Assembly: GCA_030715195.1 (NCBI GenBank)
Contig: JAUYVI010000012.1
Location: forward strand, 1 to 64,000
Source: Dongia sedimenti
Lineage (GTDB): Bacteria; Pseudomonadota; Alphaproteobacteria; Dongiales; Dongiaceae
Direction: 5' to 3'
DNA: 64,000 nt
A program made the translations under genes and the position numbers. Each line of letters starts with the position of its first letter. The first letter of the stretch is position 1. Positions 1 through 8,675 of the stretch are shown here, in pieces. Below the pieces are notes generated by a model, which saw only the letters and a list, made by a program, of their open reading frames with translations, was not told the DNA's origin and did no database searches.

Positions 1-187
1 TGCCGTCTTCACCCACGAAAACAAGTCTCAGGGCGTCAGTACCCTCTTCCTCCTGACACACAACAATTGACGTTACCGACGTTGAATTCAAGTATCTTCT
101 GAATTCAGGAGTATGCAGCGAGAGCTCTGTCGCTGGAGCGGCGAATTCTTGAATCGTCATTGCACGATTCTCGACCCCAAAAGTCTC

Positions 188-288
188 GTCATGCCAAGGC
201 TTGGCCTTGGCATCCACGAGTTTCGTACGGCTGGGCTCGGTGCTCCGGAAGCGAACTCGTGGATCCCAAGGCCAAGCCTTGGGATGAC
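188..288. repeat. Long inverted repeat (REP/BIME-like)
   Basis: Two arms of about 35 bp face each other across a spacer of about 30 bp. Each arm is itself a palindrome of the form CCAAGG-CTTGG-CCTTGG framed by GTCAT and ATCCACGAG. The CGTGGAT and GATGAC borders match the dispersed palindromes at 8489, 46197 and 46553. It lies downstream of the hydrolase gene read on the minus strand and may act as a terminator. Nothing else recognisable is seen in positions 1-325. Confidence 0.75.
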
Positions 289-325
289 GAACGAGTATGA
301 TGGCCGGCGATGACGCCTAGTTTGC

Positions 326-1252
326 TCAGTGCCGCAGGAACGCCGTCGTGAGCTGGATGGTCGCTTCCGGATTCTCATCCATGATCCAGTGGCCGGAATT
401 CGGGATGACACCGCCGGTCACGTCGGTCGCGGCGAAGCGCAGCACCTCGGCCATGCCGGTGCCGAAGGAATGGTCGCCGCCCAAGGCCAGCACCGGCATC
501 TTCAGCTTGCCGCCGGCCTTCAGCATCGCCTGGTTGTCGAGCGCGTCCTGGGTGAAGGCGGCGAACTGCTCGAAGGCGTCGTGCATGGCGCGCGGCCGCG
601 CATAGAGTGCCGCGTAATGGTCGCGGGTCTCCTCGGTGATCTTCGTGCGATCGAAGGAGAGCTCGTTGTAGAAGCGGTCGAGATAGATCCGCTCGCGGCC
701 CTGCACTAGCCGCTCCATGTCGGGGCCGCGGAAGTTGAAGTGCCAGAGCATCGGGCTCTTCAGGATCTCGTCCCAGGGCCCGATGCCGGGCAGCGGCGCG
801 TCGATCACCACCCACTTGGTGACGCGGGCGGGAAACTGCCCGGCCAGCGCATAGCCCACCATGTTGCCGATGTCATGGGTGACCAGCGCGGTGTGTTCGA
901 TCTTGAGCGCGTCCAGCACGCCGGCGATGTCCTTCCCCTGGTTCAGCTTGGTGTAGCCGGTGTCGGGATGCGCCGAGAGGCCCATGCCGCGGAGGTCGGG
1001 CACGATCACCGTGTGATCGGCCATCAGATCCGCCGCCAGCGGCGCCCACATGTCGCCGGTATCGCCGAACCCGTGCAGCAGCACGACCGCAGGCCCGTGC
1101 CCGCCGACCCGGACATGCAGGGTGGTGCCGTTGGTCGCGATCTGCTTGGCGACGAAGCCCTGCGGGAATTCGCCGTAAGCCGCGGCCGGCGCCAGGGATG
1201 CGAGCAGCAGGGCCAGAACTTGGACCAGCACCAGGCCCAGCATGCGAATCAT
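326..1252 (-). CDS. Exported alpha/beta hydrolase, epoxide hydrolase/dehalogenase-like
   Basis: This is a 308-residue alpha/beta-hydrolase. Residues 1-25 form a hydrophobic signal peptide ending in APAAA, so it probably acts outside the cytoplasm. The oxyanion motif HGFGD is at 60-64. The nucleophile elbow reads THDIGN with Asp near 127 in place of Ser, as in epoxide hydrolases and haloalkane dehalogenases. A C-terminal SGHW supplies the catalytic His. The start at 1252 is preferred over an upstream in-frame ATG at 1306 because GGAGA lies just before it and the signal peptide begins there. The substrate is unknown. A truncated copy of the same gene lies at 1735-2006. Confidence 0.85.
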   Translation of the reverse strand: MIRMLGLVLVQVLALLLASLAPAAAYGEFPQGFVAKQIATNGTTLHVRVGGHGPAVVLLHGFGDTGDMWAPLAADLMADHTVIVPDLRGMGLSAHPDTGYTKLNQGKDIAGVLDALKIEHTALVTHDIGNMVGYALAGQFPARVTKWVVIDAPLPGIGPWDEILKSPMLWHFNFRGPDMERLVQGRERIYLDRFYNELSFDRTKITEETRDHYAALYARPRAMHDAFEQFAAFTQDALDNQAMLKAGGKLKMPVLALGGDHSFGTGMAEVLRFAATDVTGGVIPNSGHWIMDENPEATIQLTTAFLRH

Positions 1253-1445
1253 GTTCGTCTCCGGTTGGGGAATGCGTCGCGGCGACGGTAGCACGCTTTC
1301 CGGCATAGCGCCTGCGGAGGCCGGGCAGGATCATCCGCGGAAGGGATGCGGGCGGCCGGAACGCATAACGCCCGCCCCCAATGGCGGGACGGGCGATTGG
1401 GATGGACAGATCCAGGGTGTTCGATCGACGGCGCGGCCGACCCGA

Positions 1446-1649
1446 TCAGGAGGCGGGGTCCGTGTCCATGCGGTTCTGGTTGTTGATGCAGTTCTGCTTG
1501 TTGGCCGCGGTACCCCCGCAATTGGCCCCGTTGTCGTCCGAGCCGGAGGACACATTGGAGGACAGGCCCTGCGGCGTGGTTTCCGTGCAGGCCGCCGCCA
1601 GGAGCGACAAGGCCAGCAGGCTGCAACGGGCGACGTTGGAGAGGATCAT
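1446..1649 (-). CDS. Small predicted lipoprotein
   Basis: This is a 67-residue protein with a classic lipoprotein signal. A positively charged start is followed by a hydrophobic stretch and the lipobox LAAAC, with the lipidated Cys at about 21. The rest is Asn-, Ser- and Asp-rich with two further cysteines (NCGG and NCIN), typical of short outer-membrane or periplasmic lipoproteins. The start at 1649 is chosen because AAGGA precedes it and an upstream in-frame ATG would bury the signal. A GC-rich hairpin-capable stretch near 1369-1395 follows the gene and could be its terminator. The function is unknown. Confidence 0.65.
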   Translation of the reverse strand: MILSNVARCSLLALSLLAAACTETTPQGLSSNVSSGSDDNGANCGGTAANKQNCINNQNRMDTDPAS

Positions 1650-1734
1650 CTTTGGAGTTTCCTTGATATGAGTTGAGGGACCAACCGGCTGGGCCATCCG
1701 CTGTTCCGCGACCGCGGCGATTCGGTCAGGGGGA

Positions 1735-2006
1735 CTAACTCGAAGACCTTATCGGAGGCACGATCACCGCATGGTTAGCTAGGACATCCGCCGCCAGCGA
1801 CGCCCTACTCGTCGGATCGCCAGACCCGTGCAGCAGCACAACCGCCGGCCGATGCCCGCCGACCCGGCCATGCAAGGCGGTGCCGTTGGCCGCGATCTCC
1901 TTGGCGATGGGGCCCTGCGGGAACTCGTCGTAAGCCGCGGCCGTCGCCAGCGATCCGAGTAGCAGAGCCTGAACTTGCCCAGCGCCGAGCAGAGCGTGCG
2001 AACCAT
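1735..2006 (-). pseudogene. Truncated, frameshifted copy of the 326-1252 hydrolase
   Basis: The translation matches about the first 95 residues of the neighbouring hydrolase. It keeps the AAAYDEFPQG region after the signal peptide, the RVGGHRPAVVLLHG strand and oxyanion loop, and the ADVLANHAVIVP segment. It stops just after that, so the nucleophile and catalytic His are absent. The signal-peptide part is in another reading frame from the rest, so there is also a frameshift near the start. This is a dead tandem duplicate. It lies immediately left of the low-G+C cassette that begins at about 2150, so the cassette's arrival may have removed the missing part. Confidence 0.75.
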
Positions 2007-2235
2007 GATCGTATCCGTTGGGGCGTAATGAGGAGGCTAGCATGCTTCCGCGCGCTCCGCCGTACCGCAGCGGCCATCGGGTTAGCCTTCCACCGCTCGT
2101 GTTGCCGTGCGCTCTTAACCCCGAGCAATTGCCACTGAAGTTCGGTCAATCAACCATTTGTAAGTCCCAGGAAAAGCCGTCATAGTTAGTAAAAAGCAGG
2201 TAGCCCAAGGCTGCCGATGGTGGGGCTCAGAGGAA

Positions 2236-3087
2236 ATGAACTCGGCTACTGGACTTTACGGGGCGACCACGCACGGCCCGAGCTTTCTCCGCTGGGCTGG
2301 AAGTAAGCGAAAATCGCTCGCGGATTTGGCTTCCTGCGTGCCGACAAACTCAAACTATGTCGAGCCATTCGCAGGATCCGCAGCTCTGTTTTTCTCTCTG
2401 CGCCCCCAAAAGGCGGTGTTGGCGGACCTGAATGGTCATCTTATCAATGCTATGCGCCAAGTGCGGGACAATCCGCTTCGAATTCATCGCTCTCTGGCTC
2501 GGATGCCCCGCGATGAAGGTTCATATTACCGAGCAAGAGAAGAATTTAATGGCGAACTCCCGCAAGGGATTCGCTCAGCAGTCCTCTTCATTTATTTAAA
2601 CCGGAACTGCTTCAACGGGCTATGGCGGACCAATCTCCGTGGCTTGTTCAATGTCCCTTATGGCGGAAGCGAGATGGGTCGAAATCCACCTCGAAAACTG
2701 TTCGACACATGCTCGACAGCGCTAAAGCGCGCTCGACTTCGCCATCAAGATTTCCGGAAGACTATTGCTGACGCTGGAGAGGGGTCATTCATCTATGCAG
2801 ATCCACCTTACTTCACGGCTACTGAGCGCACATTCATCGAATACGGTCGAAAGTCTTTCGGTGAAAGAGATCTCGAAGACTTAATTGACGGTCTCAAGGG
2901 AGCTGCCCGGCGAGGTGCCAAGATTGCTCTCACCTACAACGCAGCCATGCCATTGGTTAGCATACCACGCAACTGGTCGCGAATTCAGTTTGATGTAACA
3001 CGAAACGTTGGAGGCTTCGCCGGCGCCAGGAAGAAGCAGGCAGAGATCCTCTATACGAACTGCAGAGCGATCGGAGTTTCTAGCTGA
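2236..3087 (+). CDS. D12-class N6-adenine DNA methyltransferase
   Basis: This 283-residue protein has the Dam/DpnM (D12) architecture. WAGSK at 20-24 and EPFAGSAAL at 43-51 form the S-adenosylmethionine site. LNRNCFNGLWR lies at 121-131 and the catalytic DPPY at 189-192. It should transfer a methyl group to adenine N6 in a specific DNA site; the recognition sequence cannot be read from here. It is the first gene of the cassette, and its stop abuts the start of the phosphoesterase. In restriction-type systems this gene would protect self DNA. Solitary housekeeping Dam is less likely given the low G+C and the partners. Confidence 0.9.
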   Translation: MNSATGLYGATTHGPSFLRWAGSKRKSLADLASCVPTNSNYVEPFAGSAALFFSLRPQKAVLADLNGHLINAMRQVRDNPLRIHRSLARMPRDEGSYYRAREEFNGELPQGIRSAVLFIYLNRNCFNGLWRTNLRGLFNVPYGGSEMGRNPPRKLFDTCSTALKRARLRHQDFRKTIADAGEGSFIYADPPYFTATERTFIEYGRKSFGERDLEDLIDGLKGAARRGAKIALTYNAAMPLVSIPRNWSRIQFDVTRNVGGFAGARKKQAEILYTNCRAIGVSS

Positions 3088-4280
3088 TGAAGCGCTTTCT
3101 TCTGCTCAGCGACATACACGCATGCAGTGACGATCCATCGTCGTCGAAAGCGGCGTCGTATGTAAGTAGCATTAGTGCGGCAGCATCTGGTCGAAATGAC
3201 CCGTTTACCGCACTTGAGCAATTGGCGAGGGACGAGCAGATCCGAGCAGACTATGTGCTTTGTGCCGGAGATATGACTAACAAATCAACCCCAGCGGCCT
3301 TCAGTTACGTGTGGGATAGACTTTCGAAGCTTGCCGCCTCGCTGTCTGCGCCACTTATCGCGACCGTAGGCAATCACGATATTGATTCAAGATACAAGGA
3401 GAACAACCACGATCCTCGGGGCTATGCGATGGCTCTTAGCCCCACGATACCTGTGGGCGAACGTCAGCACTTTCTGGAGTACTGGGCGGAGAACTTCACC
3501 CTCATTTCGAGGGCGGACTGCAACATTCTAGTTCTGAATACGGCAGCATATCACGGAGGGGGAAAGGAGGTTAAGCGCGAGTTGGAGCACGGCCGTGTAA
3601 GCGAAGCAACGCTGTCAAAATTGAAAACGGCCATTGCAGGATCGCCCCTTGCGCCGGTGAATATTCTGCTTTGCCATCATCACCCGATAAAGGGCGAGCC
3701 ATCAGATGAAGAACTGATAGGAATGACGCGTGGGGGCGACAAGCTGATCGACCTCCTGAACGAAGACAGCCGCCATTGGATAGTGGTTCATGGGCATAAA
3801 CATAGACCGGAGCTCTTTTACGGCTTCGGAGCTGGCAATGCGCCGACCATACTGGCGTGCGCAAGTTTCAGTGCTCAAGTGAATGCCGACGCTCACAATA
3901 AGAACCCAAACCAAGTTCATCTGCTTGAATGTGATGCGGAGGCCGCGAAGAAAAATGGACTTGATTTGGCCGGCCACGTTCAGAGTTGGACGTGGCAGCC
4001 CGGAATCGGATGGATTAGAGCACTTGCCAACCAAGGACTAGATCATCGGGTTGGCTTTGGCTACCGCGGCAGTTCAATTGCGCTTGTTAATCAGCTTGTC
4101 GCTTACATCGGTTCGCGGGGAGTAAAAACGATTGCCTGGGACGAAGTGCTCCAGGCGATCCCAGTCATCGGTTGGCAAGTCCCAGCTGGTTTCAAAGCCT
4201 TCAAAAGAGACCTCGCTGCCGCTGGATTAAAGCTTCTCGAAACAGACGGCACTATTGCGGAAGTAGGTTACCGCAGATGA
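3087..4280 (+). CDS. Calcineurin-like metallophosphoesterase
   Basis: This 397-residue protein carries the full metal-binding set of calcineurin-like phosphoesterases. These are DIH (D9, H11), GD (61-62), GNHD (95-98), the His cluster HHH (197-199) and GHKH (236-239). Members cleave phosphoesters, including DNA (Mre11/SbcD), cyclic nucleotides or nucleotides. The C-terminal 110 residues match nothing I recognise. It begins one base into the methylase stop and ends in an ATGA overlap with the ATPase, so translation is probably coupled. Next to an ATPase gene, a nuclease role analogous to SbcD is plausible but inferred. Confidence 0.85.
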   Translation: MKRFLLLSDIHACSDDPSSSKAASYVSSISAAASGRNDPFTALEQLARDEQIRADYVLCAGDMTNKSTPAAFSYVWDRLSKLAASLSAPLIATVGNHDIDSRYKENNHDPRGYAMALSPTIPVGERQHFLEYWAENFTLISRADCNILVLNTAAYHGGGKEVKRELEHGRVSEATLSKLKTAIAGSPLAPVNILLCHHHPIKGEPSDEELIGMTRGGDKLIDLLNEDSRHWIVVHGHKHRPELFYGFGAGNAPTILACASFSAQVNADAHNKNPNQVHLLECDAEAAKKNGLDLAGHVQSWTWQPGIGWIRALANQGLDHRVGFGYRGSSIALVNQLVAYIGSRGVKTIAWDEVLQAIPVIGWQVPAGFKAFKRDLAAAGLKLLETDGTIAEVGYRR

Positions 4281-6100
4281 GCTACGAGCTCGAATACAAT
4301 GCACGATCGGTTCCGCCGGCCGAAGTGGCCGCATCGTTTGTGCCTCCGGAGCCGCATTTTAGTCGGCTCTTGGCGCGTGGTCACACGCTCCTGGTTGGCC
4401 CAAGAGGAAGCGGCAAGACGACCCTTCTGAAGATGCTCACAGTGAAGGCGCTTCGTAACTGGCGGCACGCCGAAGCGAAGGTATTCAGTCGAGCGATAAA
4501 GTATAACGCAGCATTCGTCCAAGCGGACATCGCGTGGAGTAAGCAAATCGAATCATTGGATGCCCTTAGCTTTGATCCGCGCCGAAAGGAGGCGGCCTTT
4601 GTGCTTCACTCCCTACGGGCGCTCATACATGCGATGCGTGAAGCAATTGATCTTGGTAGAAGTGAATCTCCTGGCCACATTGCACACCTCGGCGCGCGCC
4701 TTGACGCCCATCAAGAGGAAAACTTAGTTGAAATAATATCTAATGGGCTTGGGGTTACCCCGGTTATCACATCTATGCTTGGTGTAGAGGTATCCCTCGA
4801 AGCGAAGCTCAACGACATCAACTCCGGCCAGCCCGACTCTTCCTATTCTGTAGAATCATTTCCTTCAAAAGTTAGCCTAGCGATTGCTGCCTTTAATGGG
4901 ATCACGGGTGATGACGACCGCCGATGGGCGCTATTGTTCGATGAACTTGAGATTGCTCCGAAAAGAATTAAGTCATTCCTACTTTCCGGCCTGCGCAGTT
5001 TTGATCAGCGAGTAATTGTTAAACTTGCGATGGCGCCATACATGGAAGATGCCGGATTTGAGAAGACCGCAACCTCTCCGCATCCACTCCATGACTACAA
5101 TACGATTTCTTTAACCTACGCAAATAAGGACGAGGCTTCCAAATTTAGTGCTGCCCTGTTCGCCTCAGCTTTTGAGAGATTCGGGTTTCAAGTCAACGAT
5201 TGGTCTAAGATTTTTCAAACTCCGAGTTCATCAAACTTCGGTAGAAATCGACGCATTCGAAAGAGAGATGGCTTGCCTCTGGAGTTCCTTTCCTTGGCTC
5301 GCAAAGACAGTTCATTCGCGCGCTTCGTTCAAGATAGGAACCTGCTTTCATCAAACTACAAGTTCTCAGATGAGAACAATGCGCAGGACATCCGCAAGGT
5401 TTTGCCTATCGTGATAGCACGCGATTACTACTTACGAAAATTCGAGGGGACGAGGGTTGTCGCGGAGAGGTCTCGAAAATCTCAAGAACTGTATGCAGGA
5501 TTTCCTTCCATCATGGAGATTACAGAGGGAAACCCGAGGGCAATTCTAACTCTCATCGGCCCGCTCGCTCGAAACTATCGAATGGCAATCGAGACCGACG
5601 ATCGAATGTCTCCCATCTCGGTAGCTGAACAAAGTTCAGCAATCTCACGCGTTGAACTTCTGCTTACATCTTTGTTGCAGGTAATCCCATTCGACATACC
5701 GGGCTTCAATCAACAGAAGGGGCTTTTGGATTTTGTCGACAAGATCGGAAGAGCTTTTGAGGATCGATTGTTGCGAAGGCCATTCTCAACGGACTACCTA
5801 AGTACATTTGTGCTTGATAGCAATCTTACGCCGACAGTTATGACTGCATTCGGTAGGGCTCTCAACGCTGGTGCCTTCATCCATGTTCCAAATAAGGATG
5901 GCGGTAGCGATAGCTTGCTCCGAGGATTCCTCGGGCAACGATTCCGACTGTCATATGCCTTAGCTCCGCGATACCGCCTTCTGCTGACTCTCGGGGATCG
6001 GATCAATCTTTCTAGGTTGCTGATCGAAAGTCAGGGCATAGATATATCGATACAACAGCCTATGTTGTTTAGAGAAGAGGGTGGCGATGATCATAAGTGA
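4277..6100 (+). CDS. P-loop ATPase, ORC/AAA-like
   Basis: This is a 607-residue protein. The Walker A motif GPRGSGKT is at 41-48. A Walker B-like WALLFDELE is near 217-225, followed by an Arg-rich helix. The layout, with a short N-terminus, an early P-loop and a long helical C-terminal half, resembles the ORC/CDC6-like or STAND-type ATPases found in bacterial conflict systems. I cannot place it in a named family. The start at 4277 is chosen for the ATGA overlap with the phosphoesterase stop; a longer frame to 4172 would lie inside that gene. It probably powers or gates the complex formed with the neighbours. Confidence 0.7.
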   Translation: MSYELEYNARSVPPAEVAASFVPPEPHFSRLLARGHTLLVGPRGSGKTTLLKMLTVKALRNWRHAEAKVFSRAIKYNAAFVQADIAWSKQIESLDALSFDPRRKEAAFVLHSLRALIHAMREAIDLGRSESPGHIAHLGARLDAHQEENLVEIISNGLGVTPVITSMLGVEVSLEAKLNDINSGQPDSSYSVESFPSKVSLAIAAFNGITGDDDRRWALLFDELEIAPKRIKSFLLSGLRSFDQRVIVKLAMAPYMEDAGFEKTATSPHPLHDYNTISLTYANKDEASKFSAALFASAFERFGFQVNDWSKIFQTPSSSNFGRNRRIRKRDGLPLEFLSLARKDSSFARFVQDRNLLSSNYKFSDENNAQDIRKVLPIVIARDYYLRKFEGTRVVAERSRKSQELYAGFPSIMEITEGNPRAILTLIGPLARNYRMAIETDDRMSPISVAEQSSAISRVELLLTSLLQVIPFDIPGFNQQKGLLDFVDKIGRAFEDRLLRRPFSTDYLSTFVLDSNLTPTVMTAFGRALNAGAFIHVPNKDGGSDSLLRGFLGQRFRLSYALAPRYRLLLTLGDRINLSRLLIESQGIDISIQQPMLFREEGGDDHK

Positions 6101-7055
6101 GGTCGATCGCCAGCCCGACGCTCTCGAGTTTGACGTCACGATTGTTGCGGTAGGTTACGAGCGTCGTTGTCGTTGGATTTACGAGCAATGCGATATTAAA
6201 GCTAAGTCGCTCGTTATTGGGTTGGAGTTCGGGTTCTTGATGGAGGGCTCGTACGCCACCAACCGTCGCTACTTCGAAGGAAAGAAGGCGGTTCAATTTA
6301 TTAACGGATTATCACCAAGCTCCGCGACTGATATCGGCAATTTGATTGACAAGACAGGTGCTCCAAAAACGCCGATCAAGATACTTGTAGACATCTCGTC
6401 GATGTCGCGGCTGATGATTGCAAATGTCGTTCGTGGGCTCCAGCACGCTGCTTATGAAAGGACTATTGATTTAGCAGTTGCGTACGCGCCTTCAAAGTTT
6501 ACAGGCCCTTACGACGTGGCTCCAATACGCCACGCTGGTCCAGTTGCACCTTGGCTTGCAGGTTGGGCGACGCGGCCTGACAAACCTTTGGGTACCATAT
6601 TTGGATTGGGATGCGAGCCGAACCAGGCTCTGGGTGCGCTCCAAACCTTGGAGCCCGATAACGCGTGGGCCTTCTATCCGAAAGGTATCGATCGCGCCTT
6701 TGATAAGGCTATGGGTGACGCGAATCAGCACCTGGAGGACATATTTGATGTCACTAGGTTTGATTACGAGATCACTAGGCCATCTGTAGCGCGGGGTCGT
6801 TTGGAAGCGCTTCTCAACTCTTTAGAGGCTAGCTTCCGTTTAATAGTAGTACCGTTCGGGCCAAAGATCTTTGCGTGGGCAGCAATCGCAACCATCGTTT
6901 TTTCCGGTCGAAATAATGTCGGGGTATGGTCCTTCAGCTCTGGTGATCGAGCTCAACCGACGGATAGAGATGCCGAAGGGGCTGTGATTTGGCACAATCT
7001 AGTAATCGATCCACCGGAGATTGCTTTGCCAGAACTGGACGAGATGAGTGCTTAG
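6081..7055 (+). CDS. Uncharacterised Rossmann-like protein of the methylase/ATPase cassette
   Basis: This 324-residue protein belongs to no family I recognise. Alternating strands and helices are apparent. An early strand leads to VGYERRC (about 16-22). A central LVDISSMSR (about 98-106) and a late VVPFGPK are the other conserved-looking loops. The DISSMSR turn recalls ligand loops of CARF-like or other nucleotide-sensing Rossmann folds, but that is only an analogy. The start may be GTG 6081 or ATG 6087. Both overlap the ATPase end, so the gene is co-translated and is probably a functional part of the same system. Confidence 0.55.
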   Translation: MAMIISEVDRQPDALEFDVTIVAVGYERRCRWIYEQCDIKAKSLVIGLEFGFLMEGSYATNRRYFEGKKAVQFINGLSPSSATDIGNLIDKTGAPKTPIKILVDISSMSRLMIANVVRGLQHAAYERTIDLAVAYAPSKFTGPYDVAPIRHAGPVAPWLAGWATRPDKPLGTIFGLGCEPNQALGALQTLEPDNAWAFYPKGIDRAFDKAMGDANQHLEDIFDVTRFDYEITRPSVARGRLEALLNSLEASFRLIVVPFGPKIFAWAAIATIVFSGRNNVGVWSFSSGDRAQPTDRDAEGAVIWHNLVIDPPEIALPELDEMSA

Positions 7056-7106
7056 GCGCGAGGCGGTGAGCTGCTCCGTCCGCGGTCGTTTCAGCGAGTT
7101 CTCACC

Positions 7107-8042
7107 TCACCCCTTCGCCCACCCCGCGTACCACGCCCTGAACAGCTTCCACTGCGCTTCCAGATGCGCCTTCTGGCTCGGGCTGAGCGCGTCGTCGGGG
7201 TTGAGGTTGAGCGCGTATTCCGGGTTTCCTTCCAGCACCATGAGCTGCTTGTAGTAGAGGACGAGGTCCGGGCCTTCGTCGAAGGTGGAGAGGACGGCGA
7301 GGGCGGCGTCGAGCTCCTGGGCCTTGCGGCGGGCGGTGGCGTCGCCGGTGGCGGCTTGCTCGCACAAGCTGATCAGGTGCAGCACTTCCTTGGGGAGCGC
7401 GTTGCCGACGCCGGTGATGGCGCCCTTGGCGCCGCAATTGACGAAGCCGTGCACGACCTGCGTATCGACGCCGACCATCAGGGTGAGGTTGGGGTTGCCG
7501 CTGGTGATGCTCTCGGCGGCATAGGTGAGGGACTTGGCGCCGCCGAATTCCTTGAAGCCGATCAGGTGCGGGAACTGCTTGTGCAGCTCGAAGAAGAGAT
7601 CGGCCTTGGTCTCGAAGCCGTAATAGGGGCTGTTGTAGATGACCGCCGGGAGATCGACCGCGGCCTTCAGGATGCCGGCGAAATGCGCGCGCTGGGCCGC
7701 GACCGAGGGGCCGCGCGACAGCACGCGCGGGATCACCATCAGGCCGGCGGCGCCCACCTGCTTGGCATGGGCGGCGAGGGCGGCGGCACGGGCCGGGTTC
7801 TGCGCGCCGGTGCCGACCACGACCGGCACGCCGGCCTTGACCAAAGCCTCGACGCCCTTCTTCCGGTCCTCGTCGGTCAGCAGCGGCCAGTCGCCCATCG
7901 AGCCGCAATAGACCACCGCCGACATGCCGAGGCCGATCAGCTCCTTGCCCTTGCGGGCGAGGGCGTCGAAATCCGGCGTGCGGTCGGGCTTGCACGGCGT
8001 CATCAGGGCGGGAATGCACCCGCGGAAGGGATTGGCGGCCAA
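7107..8042 (-). CDS. DapA/N-acetylneuraminate lyase superfamily aldolase
   Basis: This 311-residue TIM-barrel protein belongs to the dihydrodipicolinate synthase superfamily. It has the YNSPYYG segment with the catalytic Tyr and IGFKEF with the Schiff-base Lys. It cleaves or forms C-C bonds of a 2-oxo acid through a lysine-pyruvate intermediate. The exact substrate (dihydrodipicolinate, KDG-like acids, or others) cannot be assigned. A TTG start at 8042 is preferred because AGGAG lies 6 bases upstream; the in-frame ATG at 8102 has no such site. It follows the low-G+C cassette directly, and its end lies about 50 bp from the cassette's last gene. Confidence 0.85.
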   Translation of the reverse strand: MAANPFRGCIPALMTPCKPDRTPDFDALARKGKELIGLGMSAVVYCGSMGDWPLLTDEDRKKGVEALVKAGVPVVVGTGAQNPARAAALAAHAKQVGAAGLMVIPRVLSRGPSVAAQRAHFAGILKAAVDLPAVIYNSPYYGFETKADLFFELHKQFPHLIGFKEFGGAKSLTYAAESITSGNPNLTLMVGVDTQVVHGFVNCGAKGAITGVGNALPKEVLHLISLCEQAATGDATARRKAQELDAALAVLSTFDEGPDLVLYYKQLMVLEGNPEYALNLNPDDALSPSQKAHLEAQWKLFRAWYAGWAKG

Positions 8043-8139
8043 GATCGTCTCCTGAGGCTGAAAGGTGCGCGGACTATAAGCGGAGCGCGCGGGAACGGGC
8101 AACGGCGGCGGGGAGGGTCAACCACGCGGCGCCGTGCGC

Positions 8140-8376
8140 CTATTTCTTCTGCGGGAGCTGCTTCTTGACGTCGTCGGACCAGAGCGCGGCCTTGGTGGCC
8201 TGATCGGCGAAGGCGTCGAACGCCGCCGTCTCCGCGACCGGATCGGCCGCGGCTGCGGGCTCGGCTACGGCTGTCGGTTCGGCCCCGGCTGTCGGTTCGG
8301 TCACGGGCGACGGCGCGGCCGGTGCCGCTGGAGCGGCGTCCGCGGGTGGCATCTCGCTGGTGTTCGAATCCGGCAT
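8140..8376 (-). CDS. Ala/Pro-rich small hypothetical protein
   Basis: This is a 78-residue frame (82 if begun at 8388). The N-terminal two thirds are low-complexity Ala, Pro, Thr and Glu. The C-terminal segment (AFADQATKAALWSDDVKKQ) is better ordered. There is no signal peptide or known domain. A further upstream extension would run through a dispersed palindrome, so the start is placed after it. It may be a real small protein, since the C-terminal segment looks protein-like, but coding status is uncertain. Confidence 0.4.
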   Translation of the reverse strand: MPDSNTSEMPPADAAPAAPAAPSPVTEPTAGAEPTAVAEPAAAADPVAETAAFDAFADQATKAALWSDDVKKQLPQKK

Positions 8377-8488
8377 GGTGCGGACCATAGACCATTCGAG
8401 ACCGGACTGTTCAAAATTGCACAGTTTCGCCGTGGATTCGGGTGGCGCGGCAGCGCGGTATCCGCGCCTTGGGGCTCGAAGGAAGAAA

Positions 8489-8523
8489 GGCGTGGATCCC
8501 CGAACCAAGTTCGGGGATGACGG
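8489..8523. repeat. Dispersed palindrome (REP-like)
   Basis: This is a short palindrome, GGATCCCCGAA-CCAAG-TTCGGGGATGAC, with the same borders (CGTGGAT, GATGACGG) as the copies at 46197 and 46553 and the arms at 188-288. It lies between rpiA and the small Ala/Pro-rich frame. Confidence 0.7.
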
Positions 8524-8618
8524 CGGAGTGTTGTATGCATCGCAGCGACGCGGCGGGCGCTGGATCTTGCTCTGCTGCACGCCCTGCACAATCTCCGCTG
8601 CATCAACCCCCTCCCTGG

Positions 8619-8641
8619 CCCTCCCCCATCTTGGGGGAGGG
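8619..8641. terminator. GC hairpin downstream of rpiA
   Basis: CCCTCCCCCA and TGGGGGAGGG form a near-perfect stem. It lies about 35 bp past the rpiA stop (minus strand). The same hairpin type recurs at 28506-28528, so it is both a possible terminator and a small repeat family. No clear T-run follows. Confidence 0.5.
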
Positions 8642-8675
8642 GAGTCTCAAGGCGTTGATGTCTCGGCGTGCGCGC

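Larger units (their letters stand above)
2150..7056 (+). other. Low-G+C four-gene cassette (candidate defence island)
   Basis: Base composition falls visibly from the surrounding GC-rich, codon-biased DNA to a roughly balanced composition just after 2150. It returns abruptly after the stop at 7055. All four genes run on the plus strand with overlapping or abutting ends (3087, 4277-4280, 6081-6100), so they form one transcription unit. The contents are a DNA adenine methylase, a metallophosphoesterase, a P-loop ATPase and a protein of unknown family. This mix is typical of restriction or anti-phage loci. No integrase, tRNA or flanking direct repeat was recognised, so the transfer mechanism is not visible. 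Confidence 0.7.

Noticed and set aside
2044..2235. An attachment site or tRNA fragment at the left edge of the cassette
   Set aside because: No tRNA 3-prime end and no matching direct repeat near 7056-7106 could be found by eye.
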